Part shown: positions 24,861-36,579 of the stretch, piece after piece
Layout of the letters: each line of letters begins with the position of its first letter
How positions within the stretch are numbered: position 1 is the stretch's first letter
Assembly (NCBI GenBank): GCA_029379385.1
Contig: CM055618.1
Location: 4,164,134-4,228,133, forward strand
Reading direction: 5' to 3'
DNA: 64,000 nt
From: Quillaja saponaria
Taxonomy: Eukaryota > Streptophyta > Magnoliopsida > Fabales > Quillajaceae
Position numbers and translations under genes: made by a program
Notes under the pieces: model-generated
What the model saw: the letters and a program-made list of their open reading frames with translations, nothing else
Database searches by the model: none
What the model was told of the DNA's origin: nothing

Positions 24861-25797
24861 CCCCAATCTACTGCTTGTTCAGTTTGAGCTACATAATCTT
24901 CAACACTTTTAACTCTATATCTGGGATATTTCTGAGAACTTCTTTGTTCCACTCTTGTAGTGCTTTCTTCAACTGTTTTAGTTTGGCCCCCAAAACATAT
25001 ATTGGATTACTAATTAATGATTCTTCCCAAGAGTGACGCACAGTAGTTAAAAACTGAACATGGCGGCTCCAAACATTGAGGAAGGGAAAAGGAGCTTTAG
25101 CTAGAGGTCCTTGTCCATGAATGTCAATCTTTAGAGGATTATGATCAGAATATTACCTATTGAGCTAAGTGACATGAAAATCAACATTATTCCAGCATGA
25201 GTTTATCAGGAAATGATCAAGCCTCATAAAAAGTCTGCCCAATCCCTTTTGCTTATTAGTCTACGTAAATCGAGACCTGTATATGGTACTTCATGCAAGT
25301 CACAAGCTATTAGAGTACCCATAAATTCAAAGGTAGCACAAGAATTAAATTGTGCTCTAGGCTTTCTTATTTCTTCTTGAGAAAGAACACAATTGAAATC
25401 GCCACCTACTATCCAACCATGTGATCCAACTCGGTTGCACACATTCATTAAATCATTCCAAAGATCCATTCTTTCTAACCTAGTACATTTTGCATACACA
25501 AATGAAAGGAATATGTATTCTCGGATGGAGAACTTGCAAGGATACCTACTAACTAGAATTTAACACCTTCAAACAAGTAATTGAATCATCCCAAAAAAGC
25601 CACAAATTGTTGTCAACATTAGATAAAGAATTTGTGAAACCACAAAAAGTTGCAAGAGAGTCTAAATATGGCATAGAAAATTTTGGTTTTGAAATAATCA
25701 TCATGGTGCAATTATGTAATCTTTTTAACTTTCGAAACCTTCGTCTTGTTTTGATGTTTCTAATTCCCCTAACATTCCAATAAATAAGATTAATCAT
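24861..25797 (-). pseudogene. LINE ORF2 N-terminal part: apurinic-type endonuclease
   Basis: The frame opens with MINLIYWNVRGI at 25,797, the usual start of plant LINE ORF2. It continues with SKPKFS, FVYAKCTRLERMDLW, WIVGGDFNCVLSQEE (about 25,400) and YTGLDLRRL (about 25,290), in the order of the endonuclease that nicks target DNA. The YTWSN motif has become YTGLD. A linker with EEEFWHQKSS (about 24,800) then joins directly to post-RT text, so the RT (FADD-type palm and fingers) is deleted. Several frameshifts and stops. Confidence 0.75.
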
Positions 25798-26552
25798 TTG
25801 GAATTAGAAGAAAGTAAGTTATTGCTGACCTTGGATGATGGTGTGTTCATGGTTGCCTTCATGCATTCAAGACCTTCCCTTAAAGCACCAATCGAACTCC
25901 CATCCCCAACATAACTCAGCTGTTAAGAAGGTTGTTTTAAGGAATTCCTTTGGCCATGCTTGGGAGAGAGATTTAATGTATGTACCACCTTATTCAAATC
26001 TTCTCTTGAATTTAATTCAAAATCCTTAGAGCCATAAAAAGGATTCTCGATTGAGTCATAATTGTGCTGAAGGGATTCTCGGTCATGAGAGTTCTTGTAT
26101 GCTCCTTTGTCATTTAAAAGGTTTGGATGAACTTCTTGATTATCTCTATTGGTTTCTTGTTTCTTTTCCACTAATTCTTGAATGATTTCTTACTCCTATT
26201 CCACTGGTTCTTGAATGCATGGATCTAACGTTGCATATGCTTGTGTCTTTTCCTGCCTTCTTTCACCTTTTTCAGTCCCTTTTGAATCCAGTTTAGTCTT
26301 TGCAAGATGCTTCATGAAATCGACTTCATCTTGTTTTCCTTTAACAAACGTGTCTGTCAAGTTATTAGTCATATCATCTATATTGTACTCTTTGTTAACA
26401 TTACCACTTGAGTTTATTCCTTCGTGTTCCCTAGCAGTAAGGTCTTTGGAAGAGGCTGCCACAGACAATCCCCCCTTATAATCTTGTTTGCCTAAGTGTT
26501 CTTGGAATTATTTTTTGGATTTGGCTGATTGTCATCATCTTGTGCTACTGCC

Positions 26553-27730
26553 TTAGATTTTCCTTTTTGAATCCAAACTTCCTTGGATTTTCCTTTCTCC
26601 AAAATTATCTTCTCGGTTATCTGTAGATCTTGCACCTTCTTGACTTGATCTAAATCTTGGTTCTTGGTAGTCTTTTCTGATCTTGAAAATTCTTTGCACT
26701 ATCTTGACTAAATATGGAAAACTTACATTCCTCATTACCATGTCCAAGTCTACAGCATTGAGTACAAATATTTAGGGATGCTTTCATAGACAACTTCTTG
26801 ATAAAAGCCTTTTCCTTCACCACATCCAAACTCATTTAGCAAGCAGCTTTAAAAGATCAAGTTCAAAACAAACTCTTGCCATACTTGGCCTTGTTCTTGA
26901 AGCTGAGGCACTGTCAAGTCTTAGTTTACCCACCAAAGATGCAATAATGAACAGACTCTATTTAGAATAAAAGTGTATAGGTAAATTTGGTAAATTAATC
27001 CATACTGGGACAATGGATAACTCTTGATCCAGTCAAAAATCTGGTGTCCACTTAAATACCTTCATGGGAAATCTTTGTAAGAACCATTAGCTTGATCTAT
27101 ACCAAAGTCTTTGATAATCCTCTTCATTGAAGGTCTCTATTAGAATGTGTTTTAAGTCTAATAAACTAATGGAAATTGAGGAAGAGAGTCCTATTGAAGC
27201 AAAACCTTTTCAAATTTCTACCATAAATGGCCGTCCATGTGAAAATTTACCCTACCAAGCTAAAATGGTAAGGCGCTGCTAGGATTTCAATTTCTTGGGG
27301 AGTAAAGAATATAGCAGAGGTGCCTCTATATGACGAGATAGGTTTTGATGCAATGGAATTTTGGGAAGTGTTATGAGCAGCTACTACGGCTGTAAAGGAT
27401 TTCATGTGAAAAGAAGATGGCGTTGAGTTTGTACTAGTTGAAACAGGTGGTGATTACTTGGATAAAAAAGAAGGGACAGATGGATCTTGAGATGGAGGGG
27501 TCGATTGTGTCAAAGCTTGTGAGCTGAACATTGAAGGAGAAGTTGAAGATGACTGAAGGTTGTTGATGGCAGCTAGGTAAGACCGACCTGAGGAGACATT
27601 ATGAAGAGGTTTTGGGGGTAGAAAAGCAGACAGCAAATCCAAGAGGCTCTAGGCTTTGAAAGGGGGTAGGTTTTGGAGAATATCATGAAGAGCAGCCACC
27701 ATGGGAGGCGGTTAAGAGGCCTCCATGGCG
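26553..27730 (-). pseudogene. LINE ORF1 remnant: DUF4283 and zinc knuckle
   Basis: The minus-strand frame near 27,730 starts MEAS and runs through a Ser/Pro-rich N-terminal section (27,454-27,642) into DUF4283-type text. That includes LLDLKHILIETFNEEDYQRLWYR-like and IVPVWINLPNLPIHFY-like segments at about 27,170-26,970. It ends with a zinc knuckle C-X2-C-X4-H-X4-C at about 26,765-26,725. ORF1 proteins bind the LINE RNA. Stops interrupt it and the linker after the knuckle (26,550-25,920) is low-complexity and broken. Confidence 0.7.
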
Positions 27731-27845
27731 GCTGGAAAAGGTTGAAAACCCTACCAATGCCAAAACCTTAGCAAAGCTAATTTTTGGAATCCTAGTACCA
27801 CTCAAACTCCCAATGCTTATCAGCCTGGTTTTTTCTTTTCTATTT

Positions 27846-29005
27846 GCAGAAAAAGACTCCTTCTTGATTAGAAGTCCTTGCCACCCTTATACTCTATAAA
27901 TATGAGAAGGTATAGGTCTGATTGAGAAGTACCTTTACATGCACTTTTCTTTTTCTTCTCTCTCAAAATTTCAACAATGAACAAAATATTTTCTTTTCAA
28001 ATAATGATGATGCTGGCTTAAGTTTTTGTTCAATTGCAAGAGGTAAGTAACCTTGAGTTATGAAGCTACTATGAGAATCTGTTTTTAAGATGAAATCTAG
28101 TGTTATACACAAATGCAAGTATTCATGTTTTTCTTGGTTAATTGCTTAACGATTATATATTTTAGTTTGCTATGATGTACACATGATAGATTGATACATG
28201 TAATCTGATGCTAGTTAATTGATTAATGTCTTTGCATAGTTAATTAACATGAGTAGTAAAAGTGGCACTTAAATTAAATTTGAGTTTATTTGAGTATTGC
28301 TTGGAAAATCTGATCTAGACTAAGTTAATGCTGCTTATGTGTTAATTGTTTAAAATCAATTGTACCTATCTAGTTCGTAATTTTTTCACGTAATTAAATC
28401 CAAAACGCTTGATGAGGGTTATTATGTGATTAATATTAGTTATTCCGCTTGACCTGATTAACAAAGAGGTAAGGATATGTAGGAAAGACTTATTTCCATG
28501 GTTAATTTGCATGCATACGTGTATATTCAGATTGGTATTTGATTTGTCTTTAATAATTAATAGCTCATGAATCTTGGTGAAAACTTCTTTGCAGTTGAGT
28601 CTTACAAATCTTTGGTTGTTTGCTTAGTTTAGTAAGTTTCTACTGAAAATTATTTTTTACATTTAGAATTTAATTCTCTTGTTTTTCTTGCTTGCTTAGC
28701 TATTTTAATGTAGTTTAGATCAAAGATTAACACCCCATTTATTTACTTTGCTGTTTTGAGTGCATATTAGTTAGAACTCCATTTATTTTTATACATATGT
28801 TTTGTTTTATATTTTCTTGCATTAGTTTGATTTACTTTTATTGCTCATTATAGTATTCGGCTTAGGATTTATACTTGAACTTGTTATGCTCTTTTGCTTT
28901 GGTTCAATTTAATTAAATAAGAACTACTTGCTTGAGTTGAATTTGATTAACTTAATTGTTTCTCTGTGGGATTGATGCCCTACTTACTATACTACAAATA
29001 TAGTT
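27846..29005 (+). repeat. Family F LTR, right part
   Basis: This resumes the family F LTR after the LINE and matches the solo copy at 18,568-19,500 read backward. It stops at 'ctacaaatatagtta', about 40 bases short of the true LTR end, where family 1 LTR text begins. No gene. Confidence 0.75.
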
Positions 29006-29009
29006 ATGG

Positions 29010-29745
29010 CAAAGGTGTCTTTGCAGTGTCCTAATTGAACTGAAGGAAGGAAAGGAATTAAAGATAGTGTCGTAGTGCCAAAAAAGATGCAACCGCTGCT
29101 TGACAAGAAGAAGAATATGGCAATTCAAGCTGAGAGAACAAAGTAGCGGCATGAAGAAGTTAAAGCCACAGCGTTGCAAAAACGAGAAAAAGTGCAATTT
29201 AACCAGAGATCTTGGAGTCGCGGTGCCTATTGACTTAAATAAATAGAAAGAAAAGCGCCGCAGTGCCAATGATTATAAGCCATGACACCAATTTGAAAGA
29301 CGGCTTTGTAAACTATTCCAGAAGTTAGCGCTGAAGTGCCCATTAATGCGAGGCCACGACGAGATAAGTTGAAGTCTAAGTAGGACTATGCAGAACCCTT
29401 GGAGCCACAATGCCATATAGACGCCACAGCGCCCTTACTTGTTTTTAAAAACTCCTAGTTCAATTAAGGTCTATAAATAAAAGTGAAGGCTGAAGTTTTG
29501 AGATATGCTTAAGATTATGATAAAGAGTACTTAGGAGTTAAAGGAAACCCGAAGCCATGACAACTTCTAGTTTCTACTCCCTTCTTGTTATTTTCTGTTT
29601 ACTTGTAATGGCTATGTTTTTTTACTGTTTGTGTTTTCAATACTTAGTATAGAGTAGTCATATTATAGAGTTACGATTGAACTCACATGTAACTGATGTA
29701 GCTTTAGTTTTAATCCAATGCATGTTTTAGTTTTAATATTTATGT
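29010..29745 (+). repeat. Family 1 LTR, partial copy
   Basis: The segment matches 13,490-14,115 from 'tgtcttt(c)gcagtgtcctaa' through 'gttttaatatttatgt'. It carries the same GC-rich boxes (GCCGCAGTGCC, GCCACAGCGCC). It is cut on the left by family F and on the right by the CACTA end at 29,746. Confidence 0.75.
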
Positions 29746-30235
29746 CACTACAAGAAAATCAACCTTTTCCCACAAACAGCAGTTTGCTAGTATTAACCCA
29801 CCAAACCCACCAAATTTTGTTACTATTATTTTACCAACTAACACTTTGTTGGTATTATGGCAGGACTTCAATTTTTCTTACCGTAAATTTTACACGCAAA
29901 CTTTTTCTATAGGTAAATTTTTTCTAGTTTTTACCAACAAACTTATGTTTGTCAGTAAGTTTTTTTTGTTATTACCCATAGATTATAGTTTGTAGGAAAT
30001 AGAAACTCATTTATTATGTATTACCCACAGACTCTACTTATAGGTTTTTTTTTTTTAATTTATACCCACAAACATTTTTTTTTTTTTTTTTTATCCACGA
30101 GGAATGGAAAAGGAAACATGTTGTTTTGTTATGTATCACCCACTAACTCTCTTAGGTTTGTGGGTGAGTCTCAAACCCCTAACTTTGTTTTTAGAGAACA
30201 GTGAGCAATTAGGGGTACTTCAAGTTTCACAAATA
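29746..30235 (+). mobile_element. CACTA (En/Spm) transposon terminus
   Basis: CACTACAAGAAAA at 29,746 is the characteristic terminal sequence of plant CACTA elements. It is followed by subterminal repeats of a 'ccaacaaact' / 'tttgtnggtaa' type in both orientations up to about 30,200. The preceding TGT could be the 3-bp target duplication. The element entered the family 1 LTR. I could not find the opposite end or any transposase, so this is a fragment or a non-autonomous copy. Confidence 0.7.
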
Positions 30236-31850
30236 AAATATACCCAGCAGAACAATCAAAGCATTAGAGTAATACGAAAGCTTTAGGTGTTTAATCTTCC
30301 AACATAAAAGCTCCATTTGCTCTATCAAATCAAGGGTCTAATGACCATACTTCTAAATTTCCCACTCAATGTACATTCCTCCCTCATAGCACTTACTTGG
30401 TTCATCGAGAACTCAATGCAGAGATCCATAATATGGTTTTGGCAAATCACACAATTATCAACTACAATATCCTAAGCCTAAAGTGCAGCAGTGTTCCACT
30501 TTTTGACCTCGAAGAGCTTGGTCTTCGTAAAATGGCCAACACTGCACTATGGTTCGCCAATAGGGATCATTGGAATGTCGGAGCCCAAGGTAGCATGGCT
30601 TCAAAAAAACCTAGAGTACTTTTATCAGGCTTCTTCCTTTGCTATCATCACCATCTCATAGTTAGAGTAACAACTCAACCCAAGCAAGTGCCAGAAGAAA
30701 CAGGGATAATGGAAACAAAATAGTTATGTCGAACCTAATAGGTAAGATTTTCGTACTCAGCTTCTCATTACTCAAGTCTCTCTTTCTTGGGTCTGCAGGC
30801 ATATCTCTCAGCGATGGACTGAGGGTGCTCGAGGCTACTAGGCTGCTTCTTCAAAGGTGAGTTCTTTGCCTTTTTAATGACAAAATTCCATAAATAGGAA
30901 CTATAGCTCAAATGGCCTCAAAATTTCACAGAAGAACTTTGAATCTCAATTATATTGTATTACTTTAGGATCTAGCCTTATGAAAAGAAAAAGAAATAAC
31001 AAAACTCCTGGTGCAAATTTGTTTGGTTCCCTTCTCCTTCTAGATTAAAAGACACTCTCAACTAGGTGATTGATATCCCCATCCTTTACTTACTTATCCT
31101 AGTATCAAAAATGCGTGAATTTCATAATTGAATTTGGAAAAATTGCATTTCTATTATGGTAAACATTTCAGGACATTTTTATTCTTCTAAGTGGGGAGAG
31201 CTTTGACCACTTTTTTTTTTTAGGGCAAAAGACGTCTTCGAAGTTGCTTATGTTATTCCATGTGCCCTGTAAAGTTTCTATCAAAATGCAGGTGAAAGGA
31301 AGAGCATCTTTTAACAACAGCACCACTCTATTTCTGAAAGACTTTTCATTGATCATAGTTTTAATCATAACTTATGTTGTTTTCACTTTCCACAACATTA
31401 CTTGTTGGAAAATTACATTGTATCACTCTTACCTAAAGACATTGGGGCCTGCATCATTTGTTAAGATGTTGAAATTTACAATTAGCCCTGCACTTTGGAC
31501 CAATCATCTTATTAATTTTCTTCTCTTAGACAAAATTATACTAGATGTACATGTAAAGCTAAACTTTGATTTTAAGGGTTAAATAAATTATTTTGTTATT
31601 GTTAATGGGGAGTGTATACTATTTGCTACACACTGATAGAATTAAAATATATATATACCTTTAAAGTCTAAAAATAAAAAGAAATCTGCAATTATATTTC
31701 TTAAGATTGCCATTTCAAGCATAAAACTAGTAGTTAAGGTTTGGAACATGAAAGATGTTGGCACATTTAATAAACTAATTAGAAGGTAGAGTTGTCAAGT
31801 TTCTAATACAGTTTTGTCTCTTTTCACATTTTAGTTTTTCTTTCTTAACT
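30236..31850 (+). other. Unassigned, with splice-like exon remnants
   Basis: A 108-codon open frame at 30,397-30,723 is the longest here; its product is not recognised and its composition is ordinary. At about 30,797-30,856 a short block is framed by tctgcag and gtgagttc, like a plant exon. From 31,100 to 31,850 the sequence is AT-rich with a T-run at 31,208. It may be cargo of the CACTA element or a scrap of a host gene; neither can be shown here. Confidence 0.3.
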
Positions 31851-32744
31851 TTTTTTTTTGGGGGAATAACTTCTTGACTTTATTACTGAAGATAGTTGTT
31901 GCACACACAGATTAAGAGAGAGATCAGCTTAGCTCTAAGTACTACCTACATGCATCCCATCAATATAGCTCAGTGAAATGGGTTTCCATAGCATTTACTT
32001 CACTTCTCTTATTGTCAACTCTCATTAGAAGTAGAACTGTTCTTTATGTCCATCTTTGAAGTCCTTTTCCCTGCAAACACTAACAAGTAGTATTTATTTA
32101 TTTTGTAAAAAAAAAAAAAAAAAAAAAATTATTGTGCCTGCTAGCACTTCATGTATCTAGAATGCTAAACAAGCATTGTGTTTCTATTACATAATATATG
32201 CTGCTCTAGTTTCTTCGAAATCTAGGAGTGCTACTACACTTGCAAATTAGGATTAGAGGAAGGCTTTGAAGTTTGGGTTCTCATCTAAAGGCAGCACCTC
32301 TAAAGTACCCTCAACTGAAGTTTGCTTATCTGAAGTTTAATTATGAGCCTAGATGTTATGGATACAAATAAGCTAATTAGAATGCGTGTGTATTGTTTGC
32401 AACACTCATCAGAATTGATACATTTATATAGACTTATGACTTATGTGACTTATTCATATCACCCTAGCATCATTTGCTAGGCATCGTACATAATAATTTT
32501 TGCTGCCTTCTTCCAACTTGGTGTTGAAGTCCTTTCCCTGCACGCACTAACAAGTAGTATTTATTTATTTTTGGAAAAAAAAAAAAAAAACTATTGTGCC
32601 TACTTGCATTTCATGTATCTAGAATGCTAATTATGAGCCTAGATGTTATGGATACAAATAAGCTAATTAGAATGTGTGTGTATTGTTTGTAACACTCATC
32701 GGAATTGATACATTTATATAGACGTAGAATGCATGTGTATTGAA
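31851..32744 (+). repeat. Locally duplicated host-like DNA
   Basis: Two blocks recur in this stretch. 'gcactaacaagtagtattta' plus an A-run and following text occurs at about 32,080-32,165 and 32,535-32,630. 'attatgagcctagatgttat' and following text occurs at 32,340-32,470 and 32,632-32,720, and again at 40,537-40,660 beyond the viral insert. No reading frame stands out. Confidence 0.6.
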
Positions 32745-33203
32745 TAGCAAGCTTATGGTAGATCATCATTGATTGAATTTGAGTTTAAACACTTTAAGCT
32801 ATAAACACTTGAGTGTTCCAGTGTATACCAATGAGAGGACCTGTTATTTTGGTATGACAAGCATTTCATTTAAGTCTTTCAACTAAGAAGGGTTCCAAGA
32901 TTATTAAGTGTTCAAATTTGTGAAAATATTCTTGCTTATACTCTTTCAGATTGTTGGGAGATTAGAAGTGGAGTTGACTGCTTAGAAGGTCTTCATTTAC
33001 TATTTGCTTTTTGTTTTCTAATTCTTAGGTTTCATTTCTTTTCTAATTTTTCAGTTTTTGATTTTGAATATTGTTAGTTTATACTTTGTCTTTTCTTTTC
33101 CTTGCTCAAGGACGTGCAAGTACTAAGTGTCAAAGAATTTGATACACTCATATTATTTTATCTTTTTAGTGGTGATTCTTAGTCTTTTATATAATTTACT
33201 TTG
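32745..33203 (+). repeat. Athila 3' non-coding end plus start of a family F LTR
   Basis: The segment 32,745-33,139 matches 22,810-23,004. At 33,140 TGATACACTCATATTATT begins a family F LTR that runs only about 60 bases before pararetroviral sequence takes over near 33,204. The viral DNA therefore sits inside, or replaced, the rest of this LTR. Confidence 0.7.
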
Positions 33204-33350
33204 TACCATAAGGGGAAGCTAGCGCACACAGATAAAGAAAGACAAAGAAACACCTGAAAAATCAGCTACAACAAGACTTAGCAGCCCAAAGCAAACATAG
33301 AAATGTAAAATAAAAGATTTAAGAAAACTTACATTAATAAAAACATATTC

Positions 33351-33356
33351 TTTATT
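33351..33356 (-). terminator. Viral polyadenylation signal
   Basis: AATAAA on the minus strand lies about 205 bases downstream of the TATA box. In Caulimoviridae the signal follows the promoter, so the transcript passes it once and ends on the second pass, giving a terminally repeated RNA. Confidence 0.6.
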
Positions 33357-33560
33357 AATAGACTACAGGTATGATCTCAGGTACAAAATACGATTAGAGG
33401 TACAACACTTACAGCAATATTACAATAGCAACTACAGGTACAAGCACTCTGCTACAAGCTTGAAACTCTCACTCTTATTTTATAAAACACTCTTTTAAAA
33501 CTCTCTTCCTCTCTGCTTCTCTCAAAACAAAAAACTTGTTCTGCAAACAAGGTTATAGAC

Positions 33561-33570
33561 CCTTATATAA
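33561..33570 (-). promoter_or_regulatory. Viral promoter TATA box
   Basis: TTATATAAGG on the minus strand sits in the non-coding region after the polyprotein, followed by a CT/GA-rich stretch. Position and spacing to the AATAAA fit the full-length-transcript promoter of the family. Confidence 0.6.
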
Positions 33571-33849
33571 ACTTTAACATTATTATCCTAAAGATAAGGA
33601 TAAGAAAAGTTGATTCTTTTAGATTAAATTCGTCCTTCTATCTGGGCACATTTCCTAAAAGAGATGGAGTCGATCCGCCAGATAGAAAGGGAGATATTTA
33701 CTTTCATAAATTAAATCTTTTCTTTATTTATGTCTTCCACTTTGATTGCCAAAAATTTCTTTTATAAAGAAAGTGGAATCTGTTTTTGTGAAAGCAAACT
33801 TTTACTTTATTTCTTTTCTCTGCTTTAGTGAAAGTGGAGACACAATATC

Positions 33850-34956
33850 AGGGATAGGTCCTTTCTTCAAAGAAGTTCTCTGCTCCTTCATCAAAGAGAT
33901 CTTGAGAGTCCTAGAAGTATGCGGGGTCGTCCTAGCTCATATCTGATCCATGATCTTCAAGGATTTTTAAGAGTTCCTTTTAAATATCACCTTTAGAAGA
34001 GGAAGCTAATAAGTCTTTGATTAAATCTAAAACTTTTGAATTTTCATTTGAATAAAAATTTTGAGATGAAGCTTGAGATCTTAATATGCTAAGCTTTTGG
34101 AAATTATTAAGGTTCTCTTCAAAATTAGAGAAATTATCCCACCATTTAATTTGAGACCTACGAATTAGCCAAGGGACTGATTGATTAATCCCAAAAGCCG
34201 AATAAGAACAGTCTTTGACAATATATTCCCATTTGACAATCTAGGGGATAATAAGCTGTAAACATAATAATTTTGTTTTGAGAATCCAGAGAATTATTAT
34301 TCTCGCAAAACTTCTGCCAATATTGATGCACATATTTAGGTAGAGATATAGGGAATAATCCCTAAGAAAAGTACCATGATTTGAACTATTAAGGAAAAGT
34401 AGTGGGAGATGGTTCTTCATTTAAGGTAAACCTTAAAAACCAACTATGTTTTCTTGCTTTATTTTCGAATAAAAGCAAATTGGTCCACGCAGCCATATAA
34501 TCAAAATAATTATATAACTAGGGAAAAATTCTTCGATCTTTAATTTATTTTTGACTGTATAAATCTATACCCCATTCTTCAGGCTTCATCACTTTATAAA
34601 TGATGATTTTTGAATAAGCTCATTCATTCCCTGCTCTAATTTAGGATTTGTGAGATATTGATTCAGTATCTAAAAAAAAAATTTAGATAAAATAAAATAT
34701 TCCTAGGTTCCAATTCAGGTAGAAGATGATTATTGAGATAGAAATGAGTTATCTCGAATAGAGCTAAATTACCATACCTCTTTTCTATTGGAGCTATCTT
34801 TGTATAAGATAGAGTAATATATGGATATTTAAAATCCTTGGTATTACAAAGAATGGCTAATTCATAAGCTTGATCATATAAGAAGTCTTTATCCGAATCC
34901 TCAGTATTGGAAATAGTAGTATTTCTTTTTGCAGGATAATTTGTTTGAGAGGTCAT
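33850..34956 (-). pseudogene. Pararetrovirus polyprotein C-terminal region
   Basis: This stretch follows RNase H and has no catalytic motif that I recognise. About 97 codons are open at 34,956-34,663; after that the frame is broken repeatedly. A diverged copy of the same region is at 40,990-41,940, which supports its being viral coding sequence. Its role is not known to me. Confidence 0.55.
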
Positions 34957-34969
34957 GACACCTTTTCCT

Positions 34970-35640
34970 TTAAGATCCCTGCAAAAATTCTCTAGTTAGA
35001 AAATCAGGTAAAGAATTAATTTCTCGTTTAATAAATTCAATATCAAATTTAAAAATAGAAAGGATTCCTTGGTATCTAGCAAATATCTGTTTAGATGCTA
35101 TATTTTTAACATCTTTAAAAAGAATATCTTTGGAAGACTTACAATCTATTCTTAATAAGAATTTTTTATTTAACAAATCAGATTCAAACTTAGTGATGTA
35201 CATAACTGTAGATAATATTTTCTTCTTTATAGTAGAGTAATTCTGTTATGCATCTTTCCAAAATCCTAAAGTAAATCTAACCAATTGCTCTTTATTAGCA
35301 ATTTTTTGTTTAAGAATCCTTCCATATCCTAGCTCAGAAGCATCTGTTTCAACTATTTTAAAAGCATCTACATGAGGAATACAAAGACATAGAAGTTCTT
35401 TGACTCTTTGTTTTATTTTTTTGACTGCCTCAGTAAAATCATTATTCCATTCTGGAGGATTCTTTTTTAATCGTGCAAATAATAATTTGCAGTCTAAGGC
35501 TAGGTATTTGTAAAATTCTCCTACATAATTTAGGCTTCCTAAGAATCTTTACAATTGTTGTTTTTCCTTTATTTCATTAGGGAATTTGTCAGTAAATTGT
35601 ATGGCTCTATCAATAGGTATAATAGAACATTTATGAATAT
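34970..35640 (-). pseudogene. Pararetrovirus RNase H remnant
   Basis: Downstream of the reverse transcriptase, the minus strand encodes RNase H-like text ending near 34,970, with a LRIDCKSSK-type segment at about 35,150 that carries a catalytic-type Asp. The linker to RT (35,640-35,210) contains stops and frame changes. RNase H removes template RNA during viral DNA synthesis. Confidence 0.65.
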
Positions 35641-35646
35641 TATATC

Positions 35647-36387
35647 CTAGAAAATGAATAGCAGTTGAAATATTTTTACCTTTTTTACTAAAATTGCTAA
35701 TCCCGCCTTTATAATAGTATTTAAAAATATATTGATATGTTTGAAATGTTTCTCAATATAAGGGGAAAACACTAAAACATCATCAATATAAACAATTATA
35801 AATTCATGATAAGAATTAAAAATATCATTCATAATATTTTGAAATTCAGATGGAGCATTTTTTTTTAATCCAAATGGCATAACATTCCATTCATAATGTC
35901 CAAAAAGTACAGTAAAGACAGTTTTATACCTATCTTGTTCAGCTATTTGTATTTGCCAATATCCTGATTTCATGTCAAATTTAGAAAATATTTTGGCATC
36001 ATAAAATCTATTTAACAAATCCTTTTTATTAGGGATTGGATACCTAACCCATCTTAAAACTTTATTCAAAGGTTTGTAATTAATTACTAACCTCGAGACT
36101 TCTCTCTCTAATTCTGTTGCATTTTCAACATAAAATGCTGGGCAACTCCAGGGATTGCAACTTTTTCTAATTAATCCATTTTTAAGTAATTCTTCAATTT
36201 CAACCTTACTAATTTCTAAGTGTCTAGGACCCATAGCTATGGGTCTAGCCTTAATAGGAATTTGTTTCTCAGGAAAAATTTGGTTCATAAGGCAATTCAA
36301 TAATATGTTATTTCCTGTTCCGAAAGACATTAGGAATTTCAGCACAGATTGCTTGTTCAATTTTACGTTGAAATTTTTTAATTTCAT
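35647..36387 (-). pseudogene. Pararetrovirus reverse transcriptase
   Basis: A 246-codon open stretch covers most of the reverse transcriptase fingers and palm. The catalytic YIDD is intact at 35,779-35,790, the KFDMKSGYWQI segment lies at about 35,975, and an MPFGLK-type segment lies at about 35,870 with one extra residue after it. The domain copies RNA into DNA. It is the longest surviving frame of the insert and the best marker of its family. The frame is broken on both sides, so it cannot be made as part of a full polyprotein. Confidence 0.85.
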
Positions 36388-36579
36388 TTTGAAGCTTAGG
36401 AGATTTCAATTGTTCTTCAATTCTCTTATATTCTATCTCTTCCTTTAGAGACATAAAGAATTTTTCTTTTCTTTTAATAGTATTTTTCATAAGATTGATT
36501 TCATGAATTCGAGGTTCTTCAACAAATTCAAATTTAATTTGTCTACCTTTTATTATAGTTTCTATTCCTGATTCATCTA

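Larger units (their letters stand above)
23164..27845 (-). mobile_element. LINE retrotransposon inserted in the family F LTR
   Basis: A minus-strand non-LTR element of about 4.7 kb, with an ORF1 remnant (DUF4283 and zinc knuckle), an endonuclease and a C-terminal RNase H. It splits the family F LTR, whose unbroken copy reads straight across the point. Near-identical flanks GCAAAAAAAAGA (23,152-23,163) and GCAGAAAAAGA (27,846-27,856) look like a target duplication. The 3' end (23,164-23,240) is A-rich on the LINE strand. The reverse transcriptase domain is missing. A second 3' end of the same family, same strand, lies at 63,890-64,000. Confidence 0.8.

Noticed and set aside
26215..26481. Plus-strand 88-codon frame opposite the LINE
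   Set aside because: It is the antisense shadow of the LINE ORF1 linker on the minus strand.
15484..29005. One complete Athila element with LTRs at both ends
   Set aside because: The LTR at 15,484 (family 2) and the one at 23,005 (family F) are different sequences, so they cannot be the two ends of one insertion; the region is composite.
31244..31582. Plus-strand 112-codon frame, hydrophobic
   Set aside because: It has no recognised domain or promoter and is in AT-rich DNA where such Phe/Ile-rich frames arise by chance.
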